Source: an uncultured Christensenellaceae bacterium (GTDB taxonomy: Bacteria; Bacillota; Clostridia; Christensenellales; CAG-314). From it: DNA of 30,110 bases. Shown piece by piece: positions 1 through 9,259 of this stretch. Both the position numbers and the translations under genes were made by a program. Numbering within the stretch: the first letter of the stretch is position 1; every line of letters begins with the position of its first letter. The DNA lies in the NCBI GenBank assembly GCA_910585195.1, contig CAJUCX010000012.1, positions 1-30,110 of the forward strand, in the 5' to 3' direction. The notes below the pieces were generated by a model. The model saw nothing but the letters and a program-made list of their open reading frames with translations, made no database searches and had not been told where the DNA came from.

Positions 1-1202
1 AACGCCAAGTCATTCTTTTGTATAGCGCACGATTTTGCAAGTTTGCTTAAAAACTCTTCCGATACAAATTTTGCAAAGGAACATCTTACGGCGCCGTCTG
101 CCGTTTTGCCGTAATATGCAAGTCCTTTTGCCTTGTATGTCTTTACAAAGTCGGTAAGTTTATCAATTTCTTTTCGGCTGACGTCGCTTTCGTGATTTTT
201 AAGCACTATGCACCTTACGCCGCCTGTTTCAGCAGCGCTTTCGAACACGCCGAAGCCGCACCCTTTTACCAACTGAGTTATATCTTGCAATTTCATATCA
301 AAACGCAAATCGGGCTTGTCCGAGCCGTAATTTGCCATTGCGTCGGCATAGCACATTCTGTTGAACGGGCGTTTGAGTTCCATACCCTTTACGTCTTTGA
401 AAATATTGCAGATAAGCCCTTCTATAATTTCAAAAATATCTTCTTCTTTATCCACAAAAGACATTTCTATGTCTATCTGCGTAAACTCCGGCTGTCTGTT
501 TGCTCTTAAATCTTCATCGCGGAAGCATTTTACTATCTGAAAATATCTGTCCATACCGGCAACCATTAACAACTGTTTGAATAATTGCGGAGATTGCGGT
601 AATGCATAAAATTTACCTTGATGAACACGGCTAGGCACAAGATAGTCTCTTGCACCTTCCGGCGTAGATTTGCCTAAAAACGGAGTTTCGATTTCCAAAA
701 AGCCGTTTTCGGAAAGATAGCGTCTCGTCGTTTGAGCAATTTTGCTGCGCACAATCAAATTATGCTGCAAGTCCTCACGACGCAAGTCGAGATAACGGTA
801 TTTCAATCTCAGTGCTTCACCGGCATTTACGTCGCCTACGTTAAACGGCGTAACTTCCGCCTCGGAAAGTATTCGAAGTTCCGTAACTTCTATTTCGATT
901 TCGCCCGTAGCCATATTAGGGTTTACGTTTGGACCTGTACGGCGTATAACGGTACCTCTTACTGCAATGACGTACTCCAACTTTACGCTCTCTGCCTTTT
1001 CAAACAGTTTTGTGTCAACTTTATTGCTGTCGATAACTGCCTGCACAATACCCGAAATGTCTCTTATTTGAAAGAACAACAGAGAGCCGAGATTTCTTCG
1101 TCTGTTTGTCCAGCCCATTACCGTTACTTCCTGCCCTACCATTGCAGTAGTTACTTCACCGCATTTTACGGTTCTCTTCATACCTGATAAAAATTCAGCC
1201 AT
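1..1202 (-). CDS. aspS: Aspartate--tRNA ligase (AspRS), C-terminus outside window
   Basis: Class II aminoacyl-tRNA synthetase that charges tRNA-Asp with aspartate in the cytoplasm. The frame opens with ATG at 1202, preceded by AAGGTG, and reads without a stop to base 1. About 400 of the usual ~590 residues are therefore visible. The N-terminal OB-fold anticodon-binding domain (roughly residues 1-110, with GWTNRRRNLGSL) is followed by the class II core with YRYLDLRRE, the ETPFLGKSTPEGARDYLVPSR segment in two parts, and motif 2 (FRDEDLRANRQPEFTQID). The bacterial GAD insertion domain follows and the window then ends. Leu38 in the OB fold is the residue type found in enzymes specific for tRNA-Asp. 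The gene lies 16 bp after hslU and is probably the last visible member of the comM operon. Identity is secure. Confidence 0.96.
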   Translation of the reverse strand, partial: MAEFLSGMKRTVKCGEVTTAMVGQEVTVMGWTNRRRNLGSLLFFQIRDISGIVQAVIDSNKVDTKLFEKAESVKLEYVIAVRGTVIRRTGPNVNPNMATGEIEIEVTELRILSEAEVTPFNVGDVNAGEALRLKYRYLDLRREDLQHNLIVRSKIAQTTRRYLSENGFLEIETPFLGKSTPEGARDYLVPSRVHQGKFYALPQSPQLFKQLLMVAGMDRYFQIVKCFRDEDLRANRQPEFTQIDIEMSFVDKEEDIFEIIEGLICNIFKDVKGMELKRPFNRMCYADAMANYGSDKPDLRFDMKLQDITQLVKGCGFGVFESAAETGGVRCIVLKNHESDVSRKEIDKLTDFVKTYKAKGLAYYGKTADGAVRCSFAKFVSEEFLSKLAKSCAIQKNDLA

Positions 1203-1218
1203 TGTATTTCACCTTAAA

Positions 1219-2517
1219 TTATAAGATATATTTTTTAATGTTAAAGTTTTTGGTTTCTTTTGCAAGATTTTTGTCTACAAATTTTTTATCTATTACTACG
1301 GTTTTTTCCTTGCCGTCTTTGCCTACGTTGTATGACACGTCGGTAAGCAGCAACTCCAACACGCCTTGCAATCGCCTTGCACCGATGTCTTCCGACGTTA
1401 CGTTAAGTTCATAGGCAATTTCGGCAATTTCTTTTATGCCGTCTTCCTTAAAATCCAACGTAATGTTATCTACGCTTAAAAGCTTGCTGTACTGACCTGT
1501 TATAGCATTTTGCGGTTCCGTTAAAATCCTTATAAAATCGTCAATAGTAAGACTATTGAGTTCTACCATAACGGGAAAACGACCTTGCAGTTCCGGTATC
1601 AAATCCTGAACTCTTGCAACTTGGAATGCACCGCTGCCGAAAAATAAAATAAAATCAGTGCGAATATTGCCGTATTTGGTCGTTACGTTGCAGCCCTCCA
1701 CTATAGGAAGAATATCTCTCTGCACGCCTTCTCTCGACACGTCGGGACCGCTGCCGTTGCCCTTGCCCGCAATTTTATCTATTTCGTCAATAAAGATAAT
1801 GCCTTCGTTTTCCGCACGCCTGATTGCCTCTGCGTGTACAGCGTCCATATCAATAAGCCTGTCTGCTTCTTCATCAGTCAAAATTTGTAACGCCTCTTTA
1901 ATGGTAACGTTTCTTTTTTTCTTTTTGCCGGGAAACATATCCCCGAAAATACTGCCGAGATTAAGTTCCGCACCGCTGCCGGGAATAATTTCCATGGATT
2001 TAGGCGTGTCTACAACTTCTATTTCCACGTGCATATTGTCAAGATTGTGAGACAAAATTTCCTGTTTCATTTGCTCTTTTGCAATGCCCTCGGGGATTTC
2101 GTCTTTCTTTTTGTATAGAATGTTTACTATTTTATTAACAGCAACTTCCTGCGCTTTTTCTGACACGTCGCGGAAGGTTTCTTCTTTAACGAGCCTTATG
2201 GAAACTTCCACCAAATCTCTAATCATTGATTCTACGTCTCTGCCGACATAGCCTACTTCCGTATATTTTGTAGCCTCAACCTTAAGAAAAGGTGCTTTTA
2301 CCAATTTTGCAAGGCGTCTTGCAATTTCGGTTTTACCTACGCCCGTAGGCCCCTTCATAATGATATTTTTAGGCGTTATTTCTTCTCTGTCTGTTTCCGA
2401 CAGTTGACTTCTTCTGTATCTGTTTCTCAATGCAACGGCAACTGCCTTCTTTGCTTCGTCCTGACCGATAATATATTTGTCGAGTTCCGCAACGATTTCT
2501 TTTGGAGTCATACTCAT
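1219..2517 (-). CDS. hslU: HslU, ATPase subunit of the HslUV protease
   Basis: AAA+ unfoldase that feeds proteins into the HslV peptidase (ClpYQ complex) in the cytoplasm. The 432 residues begin with the typical MTPKEIVAELDKYIIGQ segment. Walker A GPTGVGKT is near residues 56-63, then come the conserved TEVGYVGRDVESMIRDL stretch, an I-domain, Walker B IIFIDEIDK and a C-terminus ending in YIL. In the family that tail inserts between HslV subunits. The gene starts at 2517, one base after the hslV stop, with GGAGGTGG placed inside the end of hslV, so the two are translationally coupled. A second ATG two codons downstream is an alternative start. Length is normal. Confidence 0.97.
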   Translation of the reverse strand: MSMTPKEIVAELDKYIIGQDEAKKAVAVALRNRYRRSQLSETDREEITPKNIIMKGPTGVGKTEIARRLAKLVKAPFLKVEATKYTEVGYVGRDVESMIRDLVEVSIRLVKEETFRDVSEKAQEVAVNKIVNILYKKKDEIPEGIAKEQMKQEILSHNLDNMHVEIEVVDTPKSMEIIPGSGAELNLGSIFGDMFPGKKKKRNVTIKEALQILTDEEADRLIDMDAVHAEAIRRAENEGIIFIDEIDKIAGKGNGSGPDVSREGVQRDILPIVEGCNVTTKYGNIRTDFILFFGSGAFQVARVQDLIPELQGRFPVMVELNSLTIDDFIRILTEPQNAITGQYSKLLSVDNITLDFKEDGIKEIAEIAYELNVTSEDIGARRLQGVLELLLTDVSYNVGKDGKEKTVVIDKKFVDKNLAKETKNFNIKKYIL

Positions 2518-2518
2518 A

Positions 2519-3070
2519 TCAAACCACCTCCACAGTTATGTGCGAATTTGTATAAATGCACATTTCGCCTGCAATTTCCAACGCCCTGCGTGCAATTTTT
2601 TCGGCAGACAAGTTCGTTTCGCTGTAAAGCGCTCTTGCCGCTGCCAATGCAAAATTGCCGCCGCTGCCTATTGCGCAAACGCCGCCGTCGGGTTCTATCA
2701 CTTCGCCCGAGCCGCTTACCAACAGCATTGTATCTTTGTCGGCAACAATCATCATTGCTTCAAGTTTGCGCGCCGCTTTATCGTTTCTCCACAATTCCGC
2801 AAGTTCAACTGCGCTTCTGGTTAAATTGCCGCCGTATTTTTGCAACATACCTTCAAATTTTTCGCTCAAAGAAAATGCGTCGGAAACGGTACCTGCAAAA
2901 CCGATAACCACTTTCGAATCAAAAATTCTTCTTACTTTTACCGCATTGTTTTTTAATACGACCGTCTCGGAATAGGTAACTTGACCGTCGCCTGCAACGG
3001 CAATTTGTCCGTCCTTTTTTACCGCACATATAGTTGTACCCTTAAAAGCACTGAAATCGTATTCTGCCAT
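2519..3070 (-). CDS. hslV: HslV, peptidase subunit of the HslUV protease
   Basis: N-terminal nucleophile (proteasome beta-type) peptidase that works with HslU. The 183-residue product contains GTTICAVKKDGQIAVAGDGQ, the family signature at the mature N-terminus, and later GSGGNFALAAARAL. The predicted catalytic threonine is Thr12, so an 11-residue prosegment (MAEYDFSAFKG) must be removed. Most HslV proteins have only one to a few residues before this threonine. The start is well supported: AAGGAGAT precedes the ATG at 3070, and no in-frame alternative start lies closer to Thr12. It lies 14 bp after trmFO and just before hslU. Confidence 0.96.
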   Translation of the reverse strand: MAEYDFSAFKGTTICAVKKDGQIAVAGDGQVTYSETVVLKNNAVKVRRIFDSKVVIGFAGTVSDAFSLSEKFEGMLQKYGGNLTRSAVELAELWRNDKAARKLEAMMIVADKDTMLLVSGSGEVIEPDGGVCAIGSGGNFALAAARALYSETNLSAEKIARRALEIAGEMCIYTNSHITVEVV

Positions 3071-3084
3071 AAGATATCTCCTTG

Positions 3085-4386
3085 TTATTTCAATAACGTC
3101 GCAATTTGTCTTATATGCTCTATTGACCGCTGTGAGAGCATTTGCTTTTTCTTTTGCTTGTCTCTCTCGTGTATTTCAAGCCCGTCTAAAATACCGAAAT
3201 TTGCATTCATTGGTTGAAAAAACTTTCCGCACGATGATGATATATATTTTGACAACGCGCCTATAATGGTTTTTGTGGAAAAGTCTATTTGCTGTTTGCC
3301 TTGAAGTTTGTTGACTATGCTTACCCCTGCAACCAGACCGCTTGCGATAGACTCTACATAACCCTCAACGCCGGAAATCTGCCCAGCAAAATATATATTT
3401 TGATTATCAATCAAAGAAAAGTTTTTGTCTAGCAAATCGGGCGAGTTTATGTAAGTGTTTTTGTGCATAACCCCGTATCTGACAAATTCCGCATTTTTAA
3501 GCGCAGGAATCATAGAAAAAACTCTGCGTTGTTCAGGAAAAGTCAAATGAGTTTGAAACCCCACCAAGTTATATAAAGTGTCGTAATTATTTTCTTTTCT
3601 CAGTTGCAACACCGCCCACGGGCGTCTTTGCGTCTTAGGGTCGATAAGCCCGACGGGTTTTAGCGGACCGAACCGAATTGTATCCATACCGCGTTTTGCC
3701 ATAACCTCGATTGGCATGCAACTTTCAAAAACCATGTTTTCTTCAAAGTCTTTTACGTGCGCCGTTTCCGCATTTACCAACTCATTCCAAAAATCTTCAA
3801 ACTCTGCTTTATTCATCGGACAATTTATATAATCGTCATCGCCCTTGCCGTATCTGCTGGAAATAAACGCTCTGTCAAAATCGATGCTATCTTTTGTTAT
3901 TATCGGAGAGGCGGCGTCGAAAAAATGTAAAAACTCGTTTTTGCACAGTTTGGAAATTTCGCCTATCAAATCTTCGTCGGTAAGCGGACCGGAAGCAAAA
4001 ACCGTAATGTCGCCTTCTGCCTTATTTGCAATTTTATTTATAATTTTTATATTTTTGTAACTTTTTACTTTTTGAGTAACCGCCTGACTGAACAAATCTC
4101 TGTCAACCGCCAATGCACCGCCGGCCGGTACTTTGGTTGCATCTGCGCACTCTATCAAGTGCGAGCCCAAAATTCGCAATTCTTCTTTGAGCAAACCGCC
4201 CGCGGTATTGACGTCGTTTGATTTTAAGGAATTGCTGCAAACAAGTTCCGCAAAAGTATCTGCGTGATGTGCCGGAGATTTTTTTAACGGTTTCATCTCT
4301 ATGAGGTTTACTTCAAAACCTCTGTCGGCAATTTGCATTGCACACTCGCAACCTGCAAGCCCCGCGCCGATTACGTCAATTTTCAT
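3085..4386 (-). CDS. trmFO: TrmFO, folate/FAD-dependent tRNA m5U54 methyltransferase
   Basis: Methylates U54 in the T-loop of tRNA, taking the carbon from methylenetetrahydrofolate and using FADH2. The N-terminus has the dinucleotide-binding motif GAGLAGCECA, then the GidA-like region AHHADTFAELVCSNSLKSND, written here in shortened form. The middle contains FESCMPIEVMAKRG and GPLKPVGL, and the C-terminal FAD-binding part has FAGQISGVEGYVESIASG. The length (433 residues) matches the family. The gene overlaps the end of topA by 11 bp, and AGGGAAG inside topA is its ribosome binding site. The topA-trmFO-hslVU order is classical Firmicutes, but the xerC gene usually found between trmFO and hslV is absent. 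Confidence 0.97.
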   Translation of the reverse strand: MKIDVIGAGLAGCECAMQIADRGFEVNLIEMKPLKKSPAHHADTFAELVCSNSLKSNDVNTAGGLLKEELRILGSHLIECADATKVPAGGALAVDRDLFSQAVTQKVKSYKNIKIINKIANKAEGDITVFASGPLTDEDLIGEISKLCKNEFLHFFDAASPIITKDSIDFDRAFISSRYGKGDDDYINCPMNKAEFEDFWNELVNAETAHVKDFEENMVFESCMPIEVMAKRGMDTIRFGPLKPVGLIDPKTQRRPWAVLQLRKENNYDTLYNLVGFQTHLTFPEQRRVFSMIPALKNAEFVRYGVMHKNTYINSPDLLDKNFSLIDNQNIYFAGQISGVEGYVESIASGLVAGVSIVNKLQGKQQIDFSTKTIIGALSKYISSSCGKFFQPMNANFGILDGLEIHERDKQKKKQMLSQRSIEHIRQIATLLK

Positions 4387-6613
4387 TGATTTCTTCCCTT
4401 TTGTAAGAACACTCTTTGTTGCTGCATTTTATAAGCACTTTATCGTCTTTTTGCGGTTTTTTAACCAAATATTGACCGCACTCCGGACACTTTTCTCCCG
4501 TAGGGATATCCCAACTGACAAATTGACAATCCGGATAATTTATGCAACCGTAAAATAAATTTCCCTTTTTGCTTTTGCGTTCTACAACGTCGCCGCCGCA
4601 CTCCGGGCATTTGCCGACGACTTTATTTATGCTCTTCGTGTTTCTGCACTCCGGATAATTTTCGCAAGCAAGATATTTGCCGAAGCGACCTGTCTTTTCT
4701 ATCATATGACCGCCGCACTTTTCGCAAATAATATCCGTTACGACGTGCGGTTCCGTATCGTTTAGGCTTTTTGTATTTTTACACTCGGGATAGTTTGGGC
4801 AAGCAAGATATTTGCCGAAGCGACCCGTTTTGTAAACCATCATCGCACCGCATTTTTCGCATTGAACGTCAGAAACTTCATCGCCTACTTCAACTCTTTC
4901 CGTACTGTTTAAGGCAGAAAGCAGTTTTTGTTGAAACGGAGCGTAAAAGTCTTTTATTACTTCATGCCAATCAAGCCCCTTTTCTTCTATAGAGTCAAGT
5001 TGCTCTTCCATATTTGCGGTAAACTCGGTATCGACTATATTTTCAAAATATTTTTCGAGATAGTCGGTTACTACAATACCCAAATCGGTGGGCATCAATG
5101 CCTTGCCGTCCTTTACAATGTAAGTCCTTTTATAAAGCGTAGACAATATCGTTGCATATGTGCTAGGACGGCCGATGCCGTTTTCTTCCATATTTTTAAT
5201 TAAAGTCGACTCTGTATAACGTGCAGGCGGTTTTGTAAATTTCTGCTCGGATTTGATGTCAATCATCTTTAACGGCATACCTTCTTCTAACACAGGCAAT
5301 TTTGCCGTTTCATTAGACTCGTCGTCTTTTTCTTTTGCTGAAACAACGCCGTAAATTCTTTGATAACCGTCAAATACCAGTGTCTTGCCGTTTACTCTAA
5401 AGCCGTATTGACCTGCGTTTATGGTAGCGTTTACTGTGTCGAATTGCGCAGGCGTAGACTGACTTGCCAAGAACCTTTCGTAAATAAGTTTATAAAGACG
5501 ATATTCGTTTTTTTGCAACTTGTCTTTCATGCTTTCAGGCGTCAAGGCAAGATTTACCGGACGAATTGCTTCGTGCGCGTCTTGTATGTTCTTCTTTGAC
5601 TTAAAGACGTTTGGTTTTTCCGGAACGTATTTACTTCCGTAATTTGCCGTCAAATACTCTTTTGCCGCTTGAACCGCGTCGTCGGAAACCCGGACGGAGT
5701 CGGTACGAATGTACGTTACCAAAGCGATATGCCCCATACCACGCACGTCTATACCTTCATACAACTTTTGTGCCGTCATCATAGTTGTTTTTGACGGCAT
5801 ACTCAATTTGTTTACGGCATCCTGTTGCATCGTGCTTGTCGTAAACGGCGGCAACGGCTGAGAGACGGAAGTTCCGCGTTTAACGGTGCCTACGGTAAAA
5901 GGCGCGCCGTTTATTTCAGACAGAACAGCGTCGGTATCTTCTTTGTTTGTGAGTTTGAATTTTTTACCGCCCTTTTCTGTAAGTAATGCCTTAAATTTAA
6001 TGTTTTTATCTTTGCCCTCTTGCTTTTGAAGTTGCGCGCTTACATTCCAATATTCTTCCGGAACAAAGGCTTTAATGTCCTTTTCTCTGTCTACTATTAT
6101 TTTTAATGCCGCAGACTGCACCCTGCCCGCAGAAAGTTTCCCCTTTATTTTTTTGCAAAGCACAGGCGAAAGTTTGTAGCCTACAAGCCTGTCCAAAACT
6201 CTGCGCGCTTGTTGAGCGTCTACGAGATTCATATCTATTGTACGCGGATTTTTAATTGCCTTCTGCACGGCGGTTTTGGTAATTTCGTTAAATTGAATTC
6301 TGTTTTTGGCGTTAGGGTCAAGTTTCAACACTTTTTGCAAATGCCAAGAAATGGCTTCGCCTTCTCTATCCGGGTCGGTCGCGAGCCAAACTTCTTCTGC
6401 TGATTTAGATTCTTCCACCAGTCTTTTTATAAGTTGTTTTTTATCTGACGATATGACGTACTTCGGCTCAAAATTATTGTCTAGGTCAATGCCGAGTTCT
6501 TTTGTAGGTAAGTCGCTTATATGTCCGCCCGAAGCATCGACTTTATAATCCGTCCCTAAATATTTGCCGATTGTTTTTGCTTTTGCAGGTGATTCCACTA
6601 TCACTAACTTCAT
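4376..6613 (-). CDS. topA: DNA topoisomerase I (type IA)
   Basis: Relaxes negative supercoils by single-strand passage. The Toprim domain occupies about residues 1-115 (VIVESPAKAKTI at the start, the acidic triad in ATDPDREGE near 78-86). SAGRVQSAAL is near 161, and the catalytic tyrosine is Tyr301 in TYIRTDS. The C-terminal part, from about residue 585, carries four CxxC...C zinc-ribbon modules. The first two are near-duplicates (each with KTGRFGKYLAC and NYPEC), and the last two are more divergent. At 745 residues it is slightly long for Firmicutes because of these ribbons. Its ATG overlaps the dprA stop by one base (TAATG), so translation is coupled. Confidence 0.97.
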   Translation of the reverse strand: MKLVIVESPAKAKTIGKYLGTDYKVDASGGHISDLPTKELGIDLDNNFEPKYVISSDKKQLIKRLVEESKSAEEVWLATDPDREGEAISWHLQKVLKLDPNAKNRIQFNEITKTAVQKAIKNPRTIDMNLVDAQQARRVLDRLVGYKLSPVLCKKIKGKLSAGRVQSAALKIIVDREKDIKAFVPEEYWNVSAQLQKQEGKDKNIKFKALLTEKGGKKFKLTNKEDTDAVLSEINGAPFTVGTVKRGTSVSQPLPPFTTSTMQQDAVNKLSMPSKTTMMTAQKLYEGIDVRGMGHIALVTYIRTDSVRVSDDAVQAAKEYLTANYGSKYVPEKPNVFKSKKNIQDAHEAIRPVNLALTPESMKDKLQKNEYRLYKLIYERFLASQSTPAQFDTVNATINAGQYGFRVNGKTLVFDGYQRIYGVVSAKEKDDESNETAKLPVLEEGMPLKMIDIKSEQKFTKPPARYTESTLIKNMEENGIGRPSTYATILSTLYKRTYIVKDGKALMPTDLGIVVTDYLEKYFENIVDTEFTANMEEQLDSIEEKGLDWHEVIKDFYAPFQQKLLSALNSTERVEVGDEVSDVQCEKCGAMMVYKTGRFGKYLACPNYPECKNTKSLNDTEPHVVTDIICEKCGGHMIEKTGRFGKYLACENYPECRNTKSINKVVGKCPECGGDVVERKSKKGNLFYGCINYPDCQFVSWDIPTGEKCPECGQYLVKKPQKDDKVLIKCSNKECSYKREEINEN

Positions 6614-7710
6614 TAACTTGCCTCCATTGTCAACTTATAGTAATTGCCGGCAATCTTTGAGATAATTCCGCGTATTTCCAAATTTGACAATATAAATTGT
6701 AATTCTCCGACTGGCAACGCAGTTTTTGACAACAAATCGTTGAAGTGCATTTGCCCGCCCTTTAATTTATCTACAACGTTCTGCTCGTCAAAATCCAACT
6801 GAACAGACACCGTTTCTTTTATGTCGCTTATGCCGAAATCGTCCAAAATGTCTTTGGGTTCCGTTACCATTGCACCTTGCAATGATTTAAGCATATCGTT
6901 TGAACCGAAAGATGCAAAACTGAAAATATCGTTAGGCACGACGTATATCTTTTTGCCTTGCTCCAACGCGTGGTTGAGAGTTGTATACGTTCCGCTCTTT
7001 CTGCCCGCCTCCACAATAAGCAGTCCGTCTGACAATCCGCTGACAATTCTGTTGCGCATAGGAAAATGATAAGGTTGCGGCTTAATATCCGGCGCAAACT
7101 CCGTCATAAGCAAACCCTCTGCGGCAATAATCTTGGACAAACCTATATGCTGCGACGGATAAATATAATTAAATCCGCTTCCTAAAACAGCAACTGTTTT
7201 TGCATTGAACTCCAATGCGGATTTATGCGCAACTTCGTCAATGCCCAAAGCCATACCGCTTATTATGACAAAACCTTTTTCTGCAAGGTCTTTTATAAAA
7301 TACTTTGCAACCTTAGCGCCGTAATTTGTGCATTTGCGAGAGCCTACTACACTTATAGACGTTTTGTCAAGCAAATTAAAGTCGCCTTTGTAATATAACA
7401 CAGTCGGCGGATTTGGAATATCTTTTAACTTTTGCGGATAGTCGCGCGAAAAAAACGTTGAAACGCTTATGCCGTCTTTATATAATTTTTCGGGAATTTT
7501 ATCGATTTGTCCGTCTCTAAGTTTTTTTGATAACTCGTCATAAATATTATTGCTTACGATTTTGCATGCAACTTCTTTTGACGACAAAAGATTGTCGTAA
7601 AGATTTTTTGCCGAGCCGAAAGCATTTATCAAGTCAAACTGTTTGTTTGAATATAGCCCTTCGACAGAATTTAACAACAATAAAATGCTTTCTTCCAAAC
7701 TATACATCAT
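6613..7710 (-). CDS. dprA: DprA/Smf DNA-processing protein
   Basis: Binds incoming single-stranded DNA during transformation and loads RecA. The Rossmann-fold core shows SVVGSRKCTNYG, IISGMALGIDEVAHKSAL, VLGSGFNYIYP, NRIVSGLSDGLLIVEAG and SGTYTT. An N-terminal helical region and a C-terminal winged-helix-like region (about residues 305-360) flank the core. I place the start at the ATG at 7710, whose first base is the last base of the comM stop (TGATG). A TTG one codon upstream is also open, and an AGGAAG lies about 11 bases before the ATG. It sits between comM and topA, a common order. The presence of dprA and comM does not by itself prove natural competence. Confidence 0.95.
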   Translation of the reverse strand: MMYSLEESILLLLNSVEGLYSNKQFDLINAFGSAKNLYDNLLSSKEVACKIVSNNIYDELSKKLRDGQIDKIPEKLYKDGISVSTFFSRDYPQKLKDIPNPPTVLYYKGDFNLLDKTSISVVGSRKCTNYGAKVAKYFIKDLAEKGFVIISGMALGIDEVAHKSALEFNAKTVAVLGSGFNYIYPSQHIGLSKIIAAEGLLMTEFAPDIKPQPYHFPMRNRIVSGLSDGLLIVEAGRKSGTYTTLNHALEQGKKIYVVPNDIFSFASFGSNDMLKSLQGAMVTEPKDILDDFGISDIKETVSVQLDFDEQNVVDKLKGGQMHFNDLLSKTALPVGELQFILSNLEIRGIISKIAGNYYKLTMEAS

Positions 7711-9239
7711 CAAATTCTGTACTTCCTGTCCAATGACCTATACTGTATTGCTTCCGCAACGTGTCGTGCAAGAATATTTTTACTTCCGGCCAAATCTGCA
7801 ATAGTCCTTGCAACTTTCAAAATTCTGTCTCTCGCTCTTGCACTCAACTGCAATTTTGAAAATGCGTCGCGCATAAGTTTTTCTCCTTGCTCGTCAAGTT
7901 GGCAGTAATCTTTTGTCTGTTGCGCCGACATTTGAGCATTGTTGTATATTTTGCAACCGTTAAACCGTTCTTTTTGAACTTCTCGTGCTTTGTTTATTCT
8001 CTCTTTTACGCATGCCGACGACTCTGAAAGTTCGTCCGACACCAAATCGTCATAAGATACGCTATCAACTTCCACGTGCAAATCTATTCTGTCCATCAAC
8101 GGTCCCGAAAGTTTGCCGAGATAATTTTGTATGCTTGCAGCAGAACAAGTGCACTCTTTTGTTGCGCTGCCGTAATTTCCGCACGGACACGGATTCATAC
8201 TCGCAATAAGCATAAAATTTGCCGGATAAGTAACCGTCCTGCTCGCTCTTGCAACGGTAATAACTTTGTCTTCCAACGGCTGCCTTAACGTTTCCAAAGT
8301 TTGTCTGGAATACTCGGGCAACTCGTCCAAAAATAATACGCCGTTGTGCGCCAGGCTTATTTCTCCCGGTTTGGCGTGTGTGCCGCCGCCTGTCAATGCA
8401 ATGCGCGTCGCCGTGTGGTGCGGAGAACGGAACGGACGTGATTTCAATATTCCGTCGCTTCTGTTGAGCACTCCCGCTACACTGTGTATTTTAGCGACTT
8501 CCAACGCTTCTTCAAAATCCAAATCAGGCAAAATCGACAACGTCGCTTTTGCAAGCATTGTCTTACCTGCGCCCGGCGGACCTATAAGCAAAATATTATG
8601 ACCGCCTGCAACTGCTATTTCCATTGCGCGTTTGGCAACGTACTGCCCTTTAATGTATTTTATATCGTTGTTGTTTTCGACATTATTTATGCCTTCCCAA
8701 TCTTTATGCGGTACCGGCGTAAGCTCTTTTTCTTTTTTCAAAAAAGAAACGACGTCTCTCAAATTCTCTAACGCATAAATTTCTATGCCGTGCACGTATT
8801 GCGCTTCGCCTTCGTTTCCTTTGGGAATAACTGCTTTTTTGAAGCCTTGTTGTTGCATAGAAATCAAAAGCGGCAACATACCGTTGATTGCCTGCAAAGA
8901 ACCGTCCAAAGATAATTCACCAAGCAATACGTAATCTTGAAAGGTCTTAAAATCGAGTTGCTCGCTTGCGCTTAAAATTGCTACTGCAAGCGCCAAATCG
9001 AAGTTTGTCCCCTCCTTTTTTACGTCGGCAGGAGCAAGGTTGGCGACGACTTTAATCATCGGATATTTGAAACAACTGTTTTTAATAGCAGAGCGTACGC
9101 GCTCATGCGACTCTTTAACGGCAGTGTCCCCCAAACCGACTATTACAAACCCAGGTAAAGCGTGATGCAAATCTACTTCTACAGTAACGGCATAGCCGTC
9201 AAGACCGTTTAAGGCAAAACTTTTTGCTTTTGATAACAT
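7710..9239 (-). CDS. comM: YifB/ComM-family AAA+ ATPase (Mg-chelatase-like)
   Basis: ComM-type helicases promote branch migration during recombination of transforming DNA. The 509 residues hold an N-terminal Lon-protease-like (ChlI) domain with GFVIVGLGDTAVKESHERVR and LAPADVKKEGTNFDLALAVA, which is split here into two motifs. Walker A GPPGAGKT is at about 220-227, followed by FRSPHHTATR, LAHNGVLFLDELPE (Walker B) and MNPCPCG. The C-terminal Mg-chelatase helical domain ends with RSLDRKYRI. AGGAG lies 5 bases before the ATG at 9239. The gene opens the comM-dprA-topA-trmFO-hslVU-aspS operon, downstream of a 17-bp-spaced promoter. Confidence 0.95.
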   Translation of the reverse strand: MLSKAKSFALNGLDGYAVTVEVDLHHALPGFVIVGLGDTAVKESHERVRSAIKNSCFKYPMIKVVANLAPADVKKEGTNFDLALAVAILSASEQLDFKTFQDYVLLGELSLDGSLQAINGMLPLLISMQQQGFKKAVIPKGNEGEAQYVHGIEIYALENLRDVVSFLKKEKELTPVPHKDWEGINNVENNNDIKYIKGQYVAKRAMEIAVAGGHNILLIGPPGAGKTMLAKATLSILPDLDFEEALEVAKIHSVAGVLNRSDGILKSRPFRSPHHTATRIALTGGGTHAKPGEISLAHNGVLFLDELPEYSRQTLETLRQPLEDKVITVARASRTVTYPANFMLIASMNPCPCGNYGSATKECTCSAASIQNYLGKLSGPLMDRIDLHVEVDSVSYDDLVSDELSESSACVKERINKAREVQKERFNGCKIYNNAQMSAQQTKDYCQLDEQGEKLMRDAFSKLQLSARARDRILKVARTIADLAGSKNILARHVAEAIQYRSLDRKYRI

Positions 9240-9259
9240 TTTTACTCCTATAATTTTTT

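Noticed and set aside
192..1187. Plus-strand open frames opposite aspS
   Set aside because: They are antisense to a clear aminoacyl-tRNA synthetase, have no family resemblance and no ribosome binding sites.
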